Position numbers and translations under genes: made by a program
Assembly: GCA_018831195.1 (NCBI GenBank)
Contig: JAHJDP010000099.1
Location: forward strand, 55,450 to 119,449
Source: Candidatus Eisenbacteria bacterium
GTDB taxonomy: Bacteria > Eisenbacteria > RBG-16-71-46 > CAIMUX01 > JAHJDP01
Length of the DNA stretch: 64,000 nucleotides
Reading direction: 5' to 3'
Notes under the pieces: generated by a model
Databases searched by the model: none
What the model was told of the DNA's origin: nothing
What the model saw: only the letters and a program-made list of their open reading frames with translations
Shown here: positions 44,905 to 53,728 of the stretch, one piece after another
How positions within the stretch are numbered: the stretch's first letter is position 1
Layout of the letters: the number at the start of each line of letters is the position of its first letter

Positions 44905-45300
44905 ATGGAACAGATCCTAGAGTATAGTGACACCTCTTTCCCTTGCGGGCCATTTGTGATAGATCAAACCGCCTATACGCCACGACGCCGCGAGGCGACG
45001 AAAGGACTCACGCAATCCGCCGTCGGTCCGGTTAATACTGTACGACCAGCGCTCCGGCACATCGGATGCATGTGGCTTGATGACGGGGATGAGAATCGCC
45101 GCTGCGGCAGGCAGGTTGCTTGGACAGTCGGCATCTCTCTCGCCTGGCCGCGCGTCTATTGCGAGAAGCATGGGCGACTCATTATGGACCGCCATGATCA
45201 GGAGATCGTGCGCCGTGAATTAGGACGGATGAGAAAAGTTTCTCAGCGCCGGCCGATTGAAAGAATCGCCGACAGCGGCCGGGTGCTTCAACCGGCCTAA
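44905..45300 (+). CDS. Small Cys/His zinc-binding-like protein, unknown
   Basis: GGAGG precedes the ATG. The 131 residues contain CMWLDDGDENRRCGR and, 20 residues later, YCEKHGR. This gives a C-x(10-12)-C...C-x2-H pattern like the small zinc-binding end of GcrA-type regulators, but the N-terminal GcrA helix-turn-helix is absent. The tail is basic and helical. DNA or RNA binding is possible. It stands alone between two terminators. Confidence 0.6.
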   Translation: MEQILEYSDTSFPCGPFVIDQTAYTPRRREATKGLTQSAVGPVNTVRPALRHIGCMWLDDGDENRRCGRQVAWTVGISLAWPRVYCEKHGRLIMDRHDQEIVRRELGRMRKVSQRRPIERIADSGRVLQPA

Positions 45301-45396
45301 TCAGCTGGTTGTTTCAGGCCGACAGCGCATCGGTATTGAATGCCGGGGACGGCATTTGATGTGGGCGCCGGTTGGGAATAGTGCGTGCTCTGCAAA

Positions 45397-45429
45397 AAAG
45401 ATCGCCCCCGGTGTTCGGGGGCGATCTTT
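45397..45429. terminator. Bidirectional terminator between convergent genes
   Basis: A perfect 14-bp stem (AAAGATCGCCCCCG with CGGGGGCGATCTTT) closes a GTGTT loop. A and T tracts lie at both ends, so it can serve the + gene ending at 45300 and the - gene ending at 45459. Confidence 0.9.
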
Positions 45430-45458
45430 CTGATCCTTCCAACAGGTCTGGTCCGGCG

Positions 45459-48452
45459 CTACTTTAACATGACCATCCGTCCGGAGAGTTTCTTGTTACC
45501 CACCGTCAGCTGATAGAAGTAGATGCCTCCGCCGACCGGTTTGCCGGATCGATCGCGGCCGTCCCAGGAGGTGTTATGGAAGCCGGCGGGTTGCGGCGTA
45601 TCGACAAGCGTGCGGATGAGGCGCCCGCCCGCGTCGTAGACTCGCAACGAGACGAGGCCGCCGGAGGCGTCCGCCGGGATCGCATACTCGATACGCGTCG
45701 ACTGCCCGAATGGATTCGGCCTATTCGGCGCGAGGAAGAGCTTCGTGATGATTTCGGAATCGGCCGGTGTGTCGGGTACCTCGGTGGCGGCCGGGCAGGT
45801 TTCACGGAAGACAGTGCCGATCGTCGATCCCGAGAGCCCATCGAGCATGCTGCCCGGCGCGCCGGCGAAATCGATCTGATAGGTAATGTCAAAGAAGGAG
45901 TCGACGGCGAAATTGCCGTCATCCAGCCGTGACAAGGTCGTGTGTCCCGGGCTGGGGAGTCCATAATCGGTTCCGGCGGTGAGCTGAAGGAGATCAAAGT
46001 CAGGATCGCCGAAAACCTGTCCGGTCAGCCGGAAGAGATCGGCGGGGAAGAGCTGAACCGGATCACCGGATGTTCTGGGGCCGATATGGATTTCACCCTC
46101 GACCGGCATAATGATGTGGCGTGTGAAGCCTGCCAGACTCCCGGTGCCGGTGAGGTCCCAGGTCAACTGGGCGTTGAATGTACAAATCTCACCACCGAGA
46201 GTGCCGCCCGGAATGTTTACCACATTGAAAAAATTCTCCATCGGACCGGCGAGTTCGATGGTTGTTCCGGCCGGCAAGCCGCTGATGATCATCATCGGAT
46301 CCGGTCCGAGATAGGGGCAATCCGGCGGGAAATCGATTGTACCGGCGCCGTTGTCGGGGGCGATGCAGCAGATCTCCTCCTGTACGGTCATCTGGCCGGC
46401 GTTCTCCGGCTGGTAGCCGTCAGCGCTGCCGCCGCCGCCGTCATCAGCGTAAAGCCAGGTCAATCCGCCATCCCCTGAATAGCGGTAACAGAAATCATAA
46501 TCACCGGGGAGCGGGGGCAGGATGAGTTCGGCTTGATATTCATCGTTGTTCGGTTCGCCTCCATCGTTCCAGCCGGGATTGGCTTCCCCTTCGAACCAGG
46601 TCCAGCCGCCGGCGGAGGGATCGCTTCCGTCAGCACCGTATCCGACCTGGGCGCGAACGATGCCGGGGATGGGATCGGTGCCTGTGGAGCGTGTCGTGAC
46701 ACCGTCGATAAAGACATGTCCGTAGACCGTTTCGATTTCCCCCGGGGAGCCATCGATTGTCAATGGCCATTGGAGTTTTCCCCAAGCGACATCGTAGGTA
46801 TTGCAAGTGAAGCGGCGGACGGTGCCGGTGGTGAGGCCCGCATAATCGTCAAGGGGGCTGCCGGGGCATCCCTCGAAATCGATTTCGTAGGTAATGTCAA
46901 AGAAGGAATCGACGGCGAAGTCGCCGCTGGGCAGCTCCGTGAGTGTCACATAACCGGGAGAGGGAAGGCCGAAGCTGTTTCCGGCCCTGACGCCCAGTGT
47001 GCAGAAATCGGGGTCGCCGAAGAGATCTCCGGTGAGGCTTTCAATTCTTGCCGGGAAAGCTTGCAGAGGATCGCCCAAGGTCCGCGGTCCGATATGGATC
47101 TCGCCCTCGAGTGGCATGTAAATTAGGCGGGTGTAGCCGGCCAGAGCACCGGTGCCGCTGACAGCCCAAGAAAACTCCGCGTTGAATGTGCAAATCTCGC
47201 CGCCGAGGGCGCCTCCAGGTGTGTTCACCACATTGATGAAGTTTTCAAACGGTCCGTCGAACTCGAGGGTCGCTCCGGCGGGCAGCCCGTTAATGATCAA
47301 CATCGGATCGGGACCGTCGAAGGGGCAATCCGGCGGGAAATCGACGGTTCCGGCGCCGTTATCGGGGGCCTGGCAGCAGAGGTTTGAAATAACGGTCATC
47401 TGGCCGGCGTTTTCGGGCTGATAGCCGTCACCGCTGCCGTTGTCGAGATCGCCATAGGTCCAAAAACCCCCGCAATTGCCCGAGAAACGGTAGCAGAAGT
47501 CGTAAGCGCCCGGTCCGGGAGTGATGAGATCCGCCATATACTCGTCATTGTTCGGTTCGCCTGAATCGTTCCAGAAGGGATTGGGGACGGCATCGATCCA
47601 TGTCCATCCGCCGCCGGCGGGATCGCTGCCGTTGGGACCGTATCCGGCCTGCGCCAGAACATTCGGGTGCGGATCAGTGCCGGTTGTCTGATCGGTCAGG
47701 CCGCCAATGTACAAGTGACCGTAAGTGGTCACGATAGCGCCCGGAAGCTCTTCGATCGTGCGCGGCCATTGGAGGCGGCACCAATCGATATTAAATGTCT
47801 GCTCTGTCTGGCGGCGGACGGAGTGCGTCGTGGAGCCTGATAGGCCGTCCAAGGGACTCCCGGGGGCGCCGGCGAAATCAATTCTATAGGTAATGTCAAA
47901 GAAGGAATCAATCGCGAAATCGCCGCTCGGCAATTGTGTAAGGGTCGCATGCCCGGGTCCTGGAAGGCCGTAATCGGTGCCGGCGATAAGAAACAGCTGG
48001 TCAAAATCAGGATCACCGAAAAGCTGGCCGCTTAGACGAAACATATCCTGATCGAAGGATTGTACGGGATCGCCCGGGTTCCGGGGCCCGATGTGAATTT
48101 CACCCTCAAGGGGTAAAGTGATATTGCGATGGTATCCGATCAAATCACCGGTTCCAACGAGGTCCCACTCAATTTCAGCATTAAATGTACAAATCTCACC
48201 GCCCAGTGTGCCGCCGGGGAAGTTTTGCACATTATAGAAATTCTGAATCGGACCGCTAAGCTCCATGGTGGAACCAGGAGGCAATCCGTCGATAATCATC
48301 ATCGGAAGGGCTCCGTCGAAGGGACAATCCGGCGGATAATCGATCGTTCCCGAGCCGTTATCATTCGCCGTACAGCATTCCCCCAAAACGATGACCGGTG
48401 AGATGATCGCGAAGATCGCGATCGCCGCCAGAAGTATGAGCATCCTTTTCAT
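45459..48452 (-). CDS. Secreted three-repeat protein with FlgD-like sorting tail
   Basis: From the ATG at 48452 (AGAGGGGAAAC upstream) the product is 997 residues: a signal peptide, then three long tandem repeats of about 300 residues. Each starts CC.A.DNG.GTIDFPPDCP and contains GGEICTFNAE, MPLEGEIHIGPR and VDSFFDITY.IDF. Repeats one and two also contain a GWTW...NDSGEPNNDEY...DFCYRYSG module. The C-terminus is the sorting domain (LAPNRPNPFGQSTRIEY, YDAGGRLIRTLVDTPQPAG, SWDGRDRSGKPV). Highly similar repeats point to recent internal duplication. Structural or adhesive surface function is inferred. Confidence 0.85.
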   Translation of the reverse strand: MKRMLILLAAIAIFAIISPVIVLGECCTANDNGSGTIDYPPDCPFDGALPMMIIDGLPPGSTMELSGPIQNFYNVQNFPGGTLGGEICTFNAEIEWDLVGTGDLIGYHRNITLPLEGEIHIGPRNPGDPVQSFDQDMFRLSGQLFGDPDFDQLFLIAGTDYGLPGPGHATLTQLPSGDFAIDSFFDITYRIDFAGAPGSPLDGLSGSTTHSVRRQTEQTFNIDWCRLQWPRTIEELPGAIVTTYGHLYIGGLTDQTTGTDPHPNVLAQAGYGPNGSDPAGGGWTWIDAVPNPFWNDSGEPNNDEYMADLITPGPGAYDFCYRFSGNCGGFWTYGDLDNGSGDGYQPENAGQMTVISNLCCQAPDNGAGTVDFPPDCPFDGPDPMLIINGLPAGATLEFDGPFENFINVVNTPGGALGGEICTFNAEFSWAVSGTGALAGYTRLIYMPLEGEIHIGPRTLGDPLQAFPARIESLTGDLFGDPDFCTLGVRAGNSFGLPSPGYVTLTELPSGDFAVDSFFDITYEIDFEGCPGSPLDDYAGLTTGTVRRFTCNTYDVAWGKLQWPLTIDGSPGEIETVYGHVFIDGVTTRSTGTDPIPGIVRAQVGYGADGSDPSAGGWTWFEGEANPGWNDGGEPNNDEYQAELILPPLPGDYDFCYRYSGDGGLTWLYADDGGGGSADGYQPENAGQMTVQEEICCIAPDNGAGTIDFPPDCPYLGPDPMMIISGLPAGTTIELAGPMENFFNVVNIPGGTLGGEICTFNAQLTWDLTGTGSLAGFTRHIIMPVEGEIHIGPRTSGDPVQLFPADLFRLTGQVFGDPDFDLLQLTAGTDYGLPSPGHTTLSRLDDGNFAVDSFFDITYQIDFAGAPGSMLDGLSGSTIGTVFRETCPAATEVPDTPADSEIITKLFLAPNRPNPFGQSTRIEYAIPADASGGLVSLRVYDAGGRLIRTLVDTPQPAGFHNTSWDGRDRSGKPVGGGIYFYQLTVGNKKLSGRMVMLK

Positions 48453-48707
48453 GGTGTTTCCCCTCTTCACCGTGTGAACGATGGATTCAGCAAGAGTTTT
48501 GAACGTGGGCATACCCTACACGAAATATTATAAATGATCTCGTAAACATTTTCCAGACCTGAAGACATCAGGCAGAGTATACAGGGACAAATCAATAACA
48601 GGATTTTGGACGCCGCCTGGGAAATATTGGCTAACCGACAGTTATTTAAGGAGTTACAAAATATTAAAAATATTGAAATATTGCATTGATTTCTCTACTG
48701 ATAATAA

Positions 48708-48722
48708 CGATAATCATTATTA
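48708..48722 (+). promoter_or_regulatory. Fur/PerR-type box
   Basis: CGATAATCATTATTA is a 7-1-7 near-palindrome close to the Fur/PerR consensus (TGATAATnATTATCA). It lies 20 bases before the PerR-like start codon, so autoregulation is likely. Confidence 0.7.
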
Positions 48723-48742
48723 GTTAGGGCTAGGAGAAAGAA

Positions 48743-49177
48743 ATGAAACTCAGACGATCCCGGCAGAGAGAGGCCATCCTCGAGGCGTTGCGCTCCAGCA
48801 GAACCCACCCGACGGCGGTGGAGCTTTATGAGAGGGTGCGGCGCCGGCTGCCGAAGGTGAGTCTCGGCACGGTCTACCGGAATTTGGATTTGCTGGCTCG
48901 GAATGGAATGATCGGCCGGCTGGACACGGGTTCGGGCCAGGCCCGTTTTGATGGCGAAACCGAGCGGCATCATCACGTGCGGTGTGTCATCTGCGGCCGG
49001 GTCGATGATGTCCATCCCTCCCTGGTCGAGTCCATGGGCGGGGAGCTAAAGAATCTCGCCGGTCAGGAGATTCTGGGAATCCGCATAGAGTTTGCCGGGC
49101 TCTGCTCATCGTGCGGAGCAGGAGTTCCGGAAGAGAAAAAATCCCGGCTGCGCCGGGAATGGTTGGTGACAAGTTGA
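48743..49177 (+). CDS. perR: Fur-family regulator, PerR-like
   Basis: The 144 residues have the Fur winged helix (about 1-75; SRQREAILEALRSS, SLGTVYRNLDLL) and the metal-binding C-terminal domain. Structural zinc cysteines are Cys81/Cys84 and Cys121/Cys124. Asp70, His76-78, Asp88/89 and His91 follow the PerR/Fur regulatory site pattern. The Asp in RFDGETERHHH is the position typical of PerR. Downstream peroxiredoxin and superoxide reductase support peroxide sensing. AGGAG precedes the ATG. Confidence 0.85.
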   Translation: MKLRRSRQREAILEALRSSRTHPTAVELYERVRRRLPKVSLGTVYRNLDLLARNGMIGRLDTGSGQARFDGETERHHHVRCVICGRVDDVHPSLVESMGGELKNLAGQEILGIRIEFAGLCSSCGAGVPEEKKSRLRREWLVTS

Positions 49178-49241
49178 GGCGGCAAGTAACCGGGATTGAA
49201 GGATCCCGTTTTTGAAACGAAAGTTAGAGGAGGTTGCAAAA

Positions 49242-49832
49242 ATGGCGTTTCTCGTGACAAAGGAAGCCCCCGGATTCAAAGCGCAGGCCGTTATGGCCGA
49301 CAATTCCTTCGCGGAATTGGATCTGTCCAGTTACCGGGGCAAGTATGTCGTTCTGTTCTTTTATCCGTTGGACTTCACTTTTGTCTGCCCTTCAGAGATT
49401 ATCGCATTCGGCAAAGCTCTGAAAAAATTCAAAGAAAAGAAGACGGAAGTGATCGGCGTTTCGATCGATTCGCACTTCACGCACCTCGCTTGGAAAAACA
49501 CCCCGGTGGAGAAGGGCGGGATCGGCCCCATCCAGTATCCCTTGGTGGCTGATTTGAACAAAACGATTTCCCGGGATTATGGCGTGTTGACGGAAGGCGG
49601 TTTTGCCCTCCGCGGGCTCTTCCTGATTGACAAGGAGGGGATTATCCGCCATGCGCTCGTCAATGATACAGGCTTGGGCCGGAGCGTTGATGAGACTCTG
49701 CGGATTCTTGACGCCCTCCAGTACACCGAAAAGCACGGCGAGGTCTGCCCGGCGAATTGGAAAGCGGGTGACGAGGCGATGAAGCCCACCACCGAGGGTG
49801 TTGCGGACTATTTGGCCAAACACGCGGGTTAA
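49242..49832 (+). CDS. Typical 2-Cys peroxiredoxin (AhpC/Prx1 type)
   Basis: The ATG at 49242 has AGAGGAGG 8 bases upstream, giving 196 residues. The peroxidatic cysteine is Cys49 in DFTFVCPSE, and the resolving cysteine is Cys169 in HGEVCPANWKAG. It reduces hydrogen peroxide and organic peroxides in the cytoplasm using a thiol donor. It sits 64 bases after the PerR-like gene and before desulfoferrodoxin, as a peroxide/superoxide defence group. Confidence 0.96.
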   Translation: MAFLVTKEAPGFKAQAVMADNSFAELDLSSYRGKYVVLFFYPLDFTFVCPSEIIAFGKALKKFKEKKTEVIGVSIDSHFTHLAWKNTPVEKGGIGPIQYPLVADLNKTISRDYGVLTEGGFALRGLFLIDKEGIIRHALVNDTGLGRSVDETLRILDALQYTEKHGEVCPANWKAGDEAMKPTTEGVADYLAKHAG

Positions 49833-49901
49833 TGATTCAATGTGGGGGGATGAGCTGCGGCGCGCGCCGCGGCTTATCCGGCCCTTTCTTAGGAGGATAC
49901 A

Positions 49902-50276
49902 ATGACGTCACGATTGGAAGTATACCGGTGTGAGATCTGCGGGAATATGGTTGAGGTTCTTCATAGCGGCGGTGGGACACTCGTTTGCTGTGGAAAGCCG
50001 ATGACACATCTCGAAGAGGGCGTGACCGACGCGGCGACAGAAAAGCATGTTCCCGTTATTAAGAAATCGGGTGACACTGTTACGGTGACGATCGGCGAGG
50101 TTCTTCATCCGATGGAAGAGAAACATTATATCGAATTCATCGAGCTCATTGCCGACGGATCGGTCTATAGGAAATTCTTGAAACCGGGGGATGCGCCCAA
50201 GGCCGTTTTCAAGGTCACCGCGGACAAGCTCTTCGCCCGCGAATTCTGTAACCTTCACGGGCTCTGGAAGGCGTAG
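49902..50276 (+). CDS. dfx: Desulfoferrodoxin (2Fe superoxide reductase)
   Basis: The 124 residues have the N-terminal desulforedoxin domain with Cys10, Cys13, Cys29 and Cys30 (RCEICG...LVCCGKPM), which binds Fe(SCys)4. The neelaredoxin-like catalytic domain has His residues in EKHVPV and in [14 protein letters not shown], and a Cys-x2-His in [10 protein letters not shown]. It reduces superoxide to peroxide without making oxygen, typical of anaerobes and microaerophiles. AGGAGG precedes the ATG. The peroxide it makes would be removed by the neighbouring peroxiredoxin. Confidence 0.96.
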   Translation: MTSRLEVYRCEICGNMVEVLHSGGGTLVCCGKPMTHLEEGVTDAATEKHVPVIKKSGDTVTVTIGEVLHPMEEKHYIEFIELIADGSVYRKFLKPGDAPKAVFKVTADKLFAREFCNLHGLWKA

Positions 50277-50365
50277 GGATTCATCGCGGATGATTGTTGA
50301 GGGACATATGCGGTAACTGACAAATTGAGATGCGATGCTTGAGATGGCCCTCGGGCGATCTTTTC

Positions 50366-50408
50366 AAAGGCGCTTGTCCGACGGAACGGATAGGCGCCTT
50401 TTTTATTT
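50366..50408 (+). terminator. Terminator after desulfoferrodoxin
   Basis: AAAGGCGC and GCGCCTTT form the outer stem, with a weaker inner stem of TTGTCCG and CGGATAG-type pairs, followed directly by TTTTATTT. It is a good rho-independent terminator about 90 bases after the stop. Confidence 0.8.
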
Positions 50409-50409
50409 G

Positions 50410-50489
50410 GTGCGCCCGGCAGGGTGCACCGACTAGGAGGTGCAAGTCCTCCACAGACCCGACAGGGGGAACTGTTAGCCAAACGGCAA
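50410..50489 (+). mobile_element. Group II intron 5' remnant
   Basis: The sequence begins GTGCGCCCGGCAGGG and continues through GACTAGGAGGTGCAAG, CCTCCACAGACCCGACAGG and GGAACTGTTAGCCAAACGGC. This is the conserved start of a bacterial group II intron (domain I). It stops abruptly near 50489. No reverse-transcriptase ORF and no domain V/VI follow, so it is a truncated fossil. It starts immediately after the T tract of the terminator at 50366-50408, which is the target preference of class C group II introns. Confidence 0.75.
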
Positions 50490-50684
50490 ATATAATAATG
50501 ACCTGACTCAAGTGTCCAGTGGAGAAGCAATGCTTCAAGCTGTAGCCTTTGGATGTGACAATCGTTTTGCTCTCCAATCCCCATCGCGGTGGGGAAGAAC
50601 TCCCAACAACCTCCAATCAGGCTTCTCCATTGGACAGATTTCCTATGATCTCACCTTTGAATTCTGTCTCACAAATAGATCATC

Positions 50685-50880
50685 TTGGACAGGACATCCA
50701 TTCGAATTCAAGCGAGTCTGAAGTCGCGGGTCTCTTTGGATGTTTATGACATCTCCGGTAGAAAGGTAAAGTCGCTTGAAAATCGGATCCTGGAACCGGA
50801 AATTTATTCTACGCCCTGGAGCGGCGGAAGACTGGTTCGGGGACGCAATCAAGACAGTACTTCCTGAAGAACCTGCGAAC
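50685..50880 (+). pseudogene. Decayed FlgD-like sorting-tail fragment
   Basis: One frame reads SLDVYDISGRKVKSLENR and, shortly after, EPEIYSTPWSGGRLV, the typical sorting tail. After about 50850 the match continues in another frame as RQYFLKNLR, so a frameshift splits the tail. The front of the gene is missing; the upstream 200 bases show no clear coding pattern apart from the intron remnant. Confidence 0.65.
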
Positions 50881-51960
50881 TTGGCATTTGGTTACTTCAA
50901 CCCAGATACATTGCTCGATGTGGCTTATGTGACGGGAACATCACACCTGCATATTTTGTTCAATGCTGGGAATGGTCATTTCAGCTACTCAAATATGTAT
51001 GTGGCAGGAAAGTCAGATTTAGCCGCCGGAGATCCTGATCATTTTGGGGGCGACGATATAATCGTTGTTGGCTATCCTGGGGAAGTTGAGATGCTGATGT
51101 ACCTCAATGAGGGTAATGGGCTATTTGAACCACCAATACTTTTATCTCCACCAGCCGTTCTAAATCATATAAGGATTGGCGATCTTGATTCCGACGGTGA
51201 CAACGATGTAGTTGCATTTGGGGTATATTCACAATTATGTATCGAAAGCATATTTATCTTTTGGGGCAATGGTCAAGGTTTTGATGCTGAGCCAGATATT
51301 TATGAATGTTAAATCGATCCAGAGTGCCCGGAACTATGTGATACGGCAATCATAGAAATGAAAATCGCCGATCTCACTGATGACGGACGCAAAGACGTTT
51401 TGGTTGGGGCCTTTAGCGATGGGTATGACTGTTTGGAGGAAAGAGGTATTGCGTTACTAAGGAGCCAGGGTGATAGGCTTTTTAATTCTGTTGAGTGGGT
51501 TGTGCGCGAAGCGGGGGGCTATCTGGCGGATTTCGATACCGGGGATCTCAATAATGACGATTTGCTGGATTTGAGCTTTGTTTATACTGGACCAAGAACA
51601 TTTTTGAATGTAGGTGATGGGCAATTTGAAGAAGGCTATCATATAGAAGATATGCCGCCACAGTATATTGTAATTTAAGTTTTAAATCTCGATGGATATT
51701 CCGACATTGCTACGTCTGACGATCTATTTGGGTAGATAAGCGCGGTTGCCAAGGGATTTGGAAATGATACCTCTGAGGTAGTCCAAACGATAGAAACACG
51801 GTTTCGTGATATGTCAGCTTCTGAGCTTGATGACAATCCAGGGCCGGAAATAATCGGATATAATGAGTATACTCTCAATGTCCTTCTCAATGTGACTCAT
51901 CTGGATCCCTCTTCAGTATATGAGGCATCTGCAGCGCTTAGATCTAGCTTGCAAGTTATA
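50881..51960 (+). pseudogene. FG-GAP/VCBS gene fragment with in-frame stops
   Basis: A single frame reads PANLAFGYFNPDTLLDVAYV, HIRIGDLDSDGDNDVV, IADLTDDGRKDVLVGAF and LDGYSDIATSD, all FG-GAP-like blades. Three in-frame stops interrupt it: TAA at 51310, TAA at 51676 and TAG at 51736. The frame continues across each with matching repeats, so these are nonsense mutations in a decayed gene, not separate genes. It has no start of its own and fuses to the sorting-tail fragment upstream. Confidence 0.7.
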
Positions 51961-51988
51961 CCTTTTATGGGTAATAGAAAGGTGGTGT

Positions 51989-52020
51989 GGGAGGGCGGGA
52001 TCGCGAGGTCCCGTCCTACC
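51989..52020. repeat. REP-like hairpin
   Basis: GGAGGGCGGGA and TCCCGTCCTACC form an imperfect GC-rich stem around TCGCGAGG, in the noncoding stretch after the FG-GAP fragment. It has the look of a bacterial REP-type extragenic palindrome; only this copy was noticed in the window. Confidence 0.35.
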
Positions 52021-52208
52021 CGATGGGTGTCGGCAATACGACAGTATTTCGGCCTACTGCCGGGATCGTTGTGGAACACCTTGGCTTGTAAGGTTTTATG
52101 TTAAAGGTACGAAAGCTGCTACCTGTAGGTTCCCGCTATCACATCCAGCAACGGCACCAGTGCAATGACGGCGATGTTGCCAAATGGCAAGATGGAGGGA
52201 ACCAAGTG

Positions 52209-52658
52209 ATGCGGTATATTTTTCTGTGCTGGTTTTTGCAGCAACTGATATCGGGGTGGTTTTTGAATTCAGCCGCCTGTGGTGATGAACTGGAACTTGT
52301 GCCCCCGAATAGTTGTGTGGACATATCCATTACTGGATTTGTAGTCGATATTGAGAACCAAGTTCCAGTGCCCTTTGTCATGGTGTGGTTGATCCTGGCT
52401 GATGAGGATGGAAGTGAGAATGGGAACGGGAACGGTGATGAACCGGATTACCCGTCGCGGATGCCCATTGGATGGAAGAAGGCGGAATGGAACGGCTGGT
52501 TCGAGTTTCATGAATCCATTCCCCCTGAGTATCTAAACGGGGTGCAAATTCTGGTTTTAGCCGACGACTATCTCCCCATCCTCTTTCCCCTGCAACCCGA
52601 CGAAATCTCTGCAGATTCGCATGATCTGCTGCTTGAATTGATTCGGAGCGATGAATGA
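52209..52658 (+). CDS. Small exported Ig-like (regulatory-domain-like) protein
   Basis: The ATG at 52209 has GGAGGG 9 bases upstream; the longer upstream frame lacks support. The 149 residues have an N-terminal hydrophobic segment ending near Cys24. A beta-sandwich domain like carboxypeptidase-regulatory folds follows (VDISITGFVVDIENQVPVPF, then WNGWFEFHESIP and ILVLADDYLPI), interrupted by a Gly/Asn/Glu-rich insert (EDGSENGNGNGDE). Its stop overlaps the next start (ATGA). Confidence 0.6.
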   Translation: MRYIFLCWFLQQLISGWFLNSAACGDELELVPPNSCVDISITGFVVDIENQVPVPFVMVWLILADEDGSENGNGNGDEPDYPSRMPIGWKKAEWNGWFEFHESIPPEYLNGVQILVLADDYLPILFPLQPDEISADSHDLLLELIRSDE

Positions 52659-53677
52659 AACAGTCAATGATGCGCGATGAGGGACGGCTAGGCCTCATCA
52701 TATGGATCTTGCTCCTTCTTGTCGGATTTGGTGTTTGTTTCCTTCCGGTGGGGGCTCTTGGGGATGGATCTGTTCCGCCGGCCTGGGAGAAATTAGATCT
52801 CAATCGAGTGGGGGATATCCTAGATAATCCCCCGGGCCGTTTGCCGAGCCGGATGGAACTCAAGTCGCATTTGGGATCATGCGCCGAGCCGCTGGCGTGG
52901 GAATGGGATAGTGTGCAAGCGGCGGTCGATCGGATCACCCATCATTTGAACGGGGAGGATCCGGAGGTGCCCATCTGCAGGGCGTCGGCGCTGGTGCTTT
53001 ATCAAATTCTGACACAGCTACGCGTTGTTCTCCCCCAAAATGTCTGTGCGCCTGTTGATGAAATCGAATGGGGGTATCCGGTGCTCACATTGATTGGGCA
53101 AATGCGGGAGCAGATATTGAAACTCGTCGGCGAATACCCGGAAGATCCGGCTGTTTTCATGGCGCTTCTCGCAGCAACCGCGCTTCGGGTCGAAGGGTCC
53201 GCCTGGTTCCCTGGGATAGACCGGCAGCTCGCCCTGGTGCCTCCTCATCCTGCCTGGGCGCGGATCTGGTCGAGCGAACTGGCGCGGCAGATGAAGGGGA
53301 TTCAGGATCCCTTGCTGGAATTGGCGATCTCTGAACGCGTCCGTGTCATGCTTCCGGAGAAACGATTTTCAGACGATCAAGAAAGCAATGCTGTCGTTCA
53401 GGTCCCGCGCCGGATGGGACGGGAGTTGGAGCGGCAGTTACTAATTCAGTTTTCCGCCTATAGATTGCGTCATGGCCGATACCCCGATGAGATATTCGAC
53501 GCATCGGGCGGGCTCGTTGATTGGTTGCGGGCGGCTCTCGAGGGTGATGCGCTCTGTTGGATCACTGCGATGCCGGGATTCCGGCTGTCCGGCTATACAT
53601 TGCAGCCGTCCGGCTGTTCCTGCGAACTCATCGGTGTGGGTTTTGAATATCACCGGACAATAGCAGCACAAGACTAA
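52655..53677 (+). CDS. Membrane-anchored protein with pilin-like C-terminal motif, unknown
   Basis: Translationally coupled to the preceding gene. The 340 residues have one N-terminal transmembrane helix (about 13-35) and a mostly helical middle. A C-terminal segment follows, LLIQFSAYRLRHGRYPDEIFDA, with the phrase of type II pseudopilin-like and planctomycete-style proteins (A..Y....G.YP..L), and FRLSGYTLQ near the end. I do not recognise the family. It is probably anchored in the inner membrane and may assist export of neighbouring proteins. Confidence 0.55.
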   Translation: MKQSMMRDEGRLGLIIWILLLLVGFGVCFLPVGALGDGSVPPAWEKLDLNRVGDILDNPPGRLPSRMELKSHLGSCAEPLAWEWDSVQAAVDRITHHLNGEDPEVPICRASALVLYQILTQLRVVLPQNVCAPVDEIEWGYPVLTLIGQMREQILKLVGEYPEDPAVFMALLAATALRVEGSAWFPGIDRQLALVPPHPAWARIWSSELARQMKGIQDPLLELAISERVRVMLPEKRFSDDQESNAVVQVPRRMGRELERQLLIQFSAYRLRHGRYPDEIFDASGGLVDWLRAALEGDALCWITAMPGFRLSGYTLQPSGCSCELIGVGFEYHRTIAAQD

Positions 53678-53728
53678 ATCCGTAAAAAGATCAGAAAATT
53701 TATTACGACCACAAGGAGGTGGTTTGTC

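Noticed and set aside
50410..50489. Complete retroelement or retron
   Set aside because: No reverse transcriptase ORF, no domain V/VI and no msr/msd-like structure; only a domain I fragment remains.
50881..51960. Recoded stops (selenocysteine, pyrrolysine or alternative code)
   Set aside because: Two stops are TAA and one TAG in the same decayed region next to a frameshift; neighbouring genes use normal stops, so nonsense mutations are simpler.
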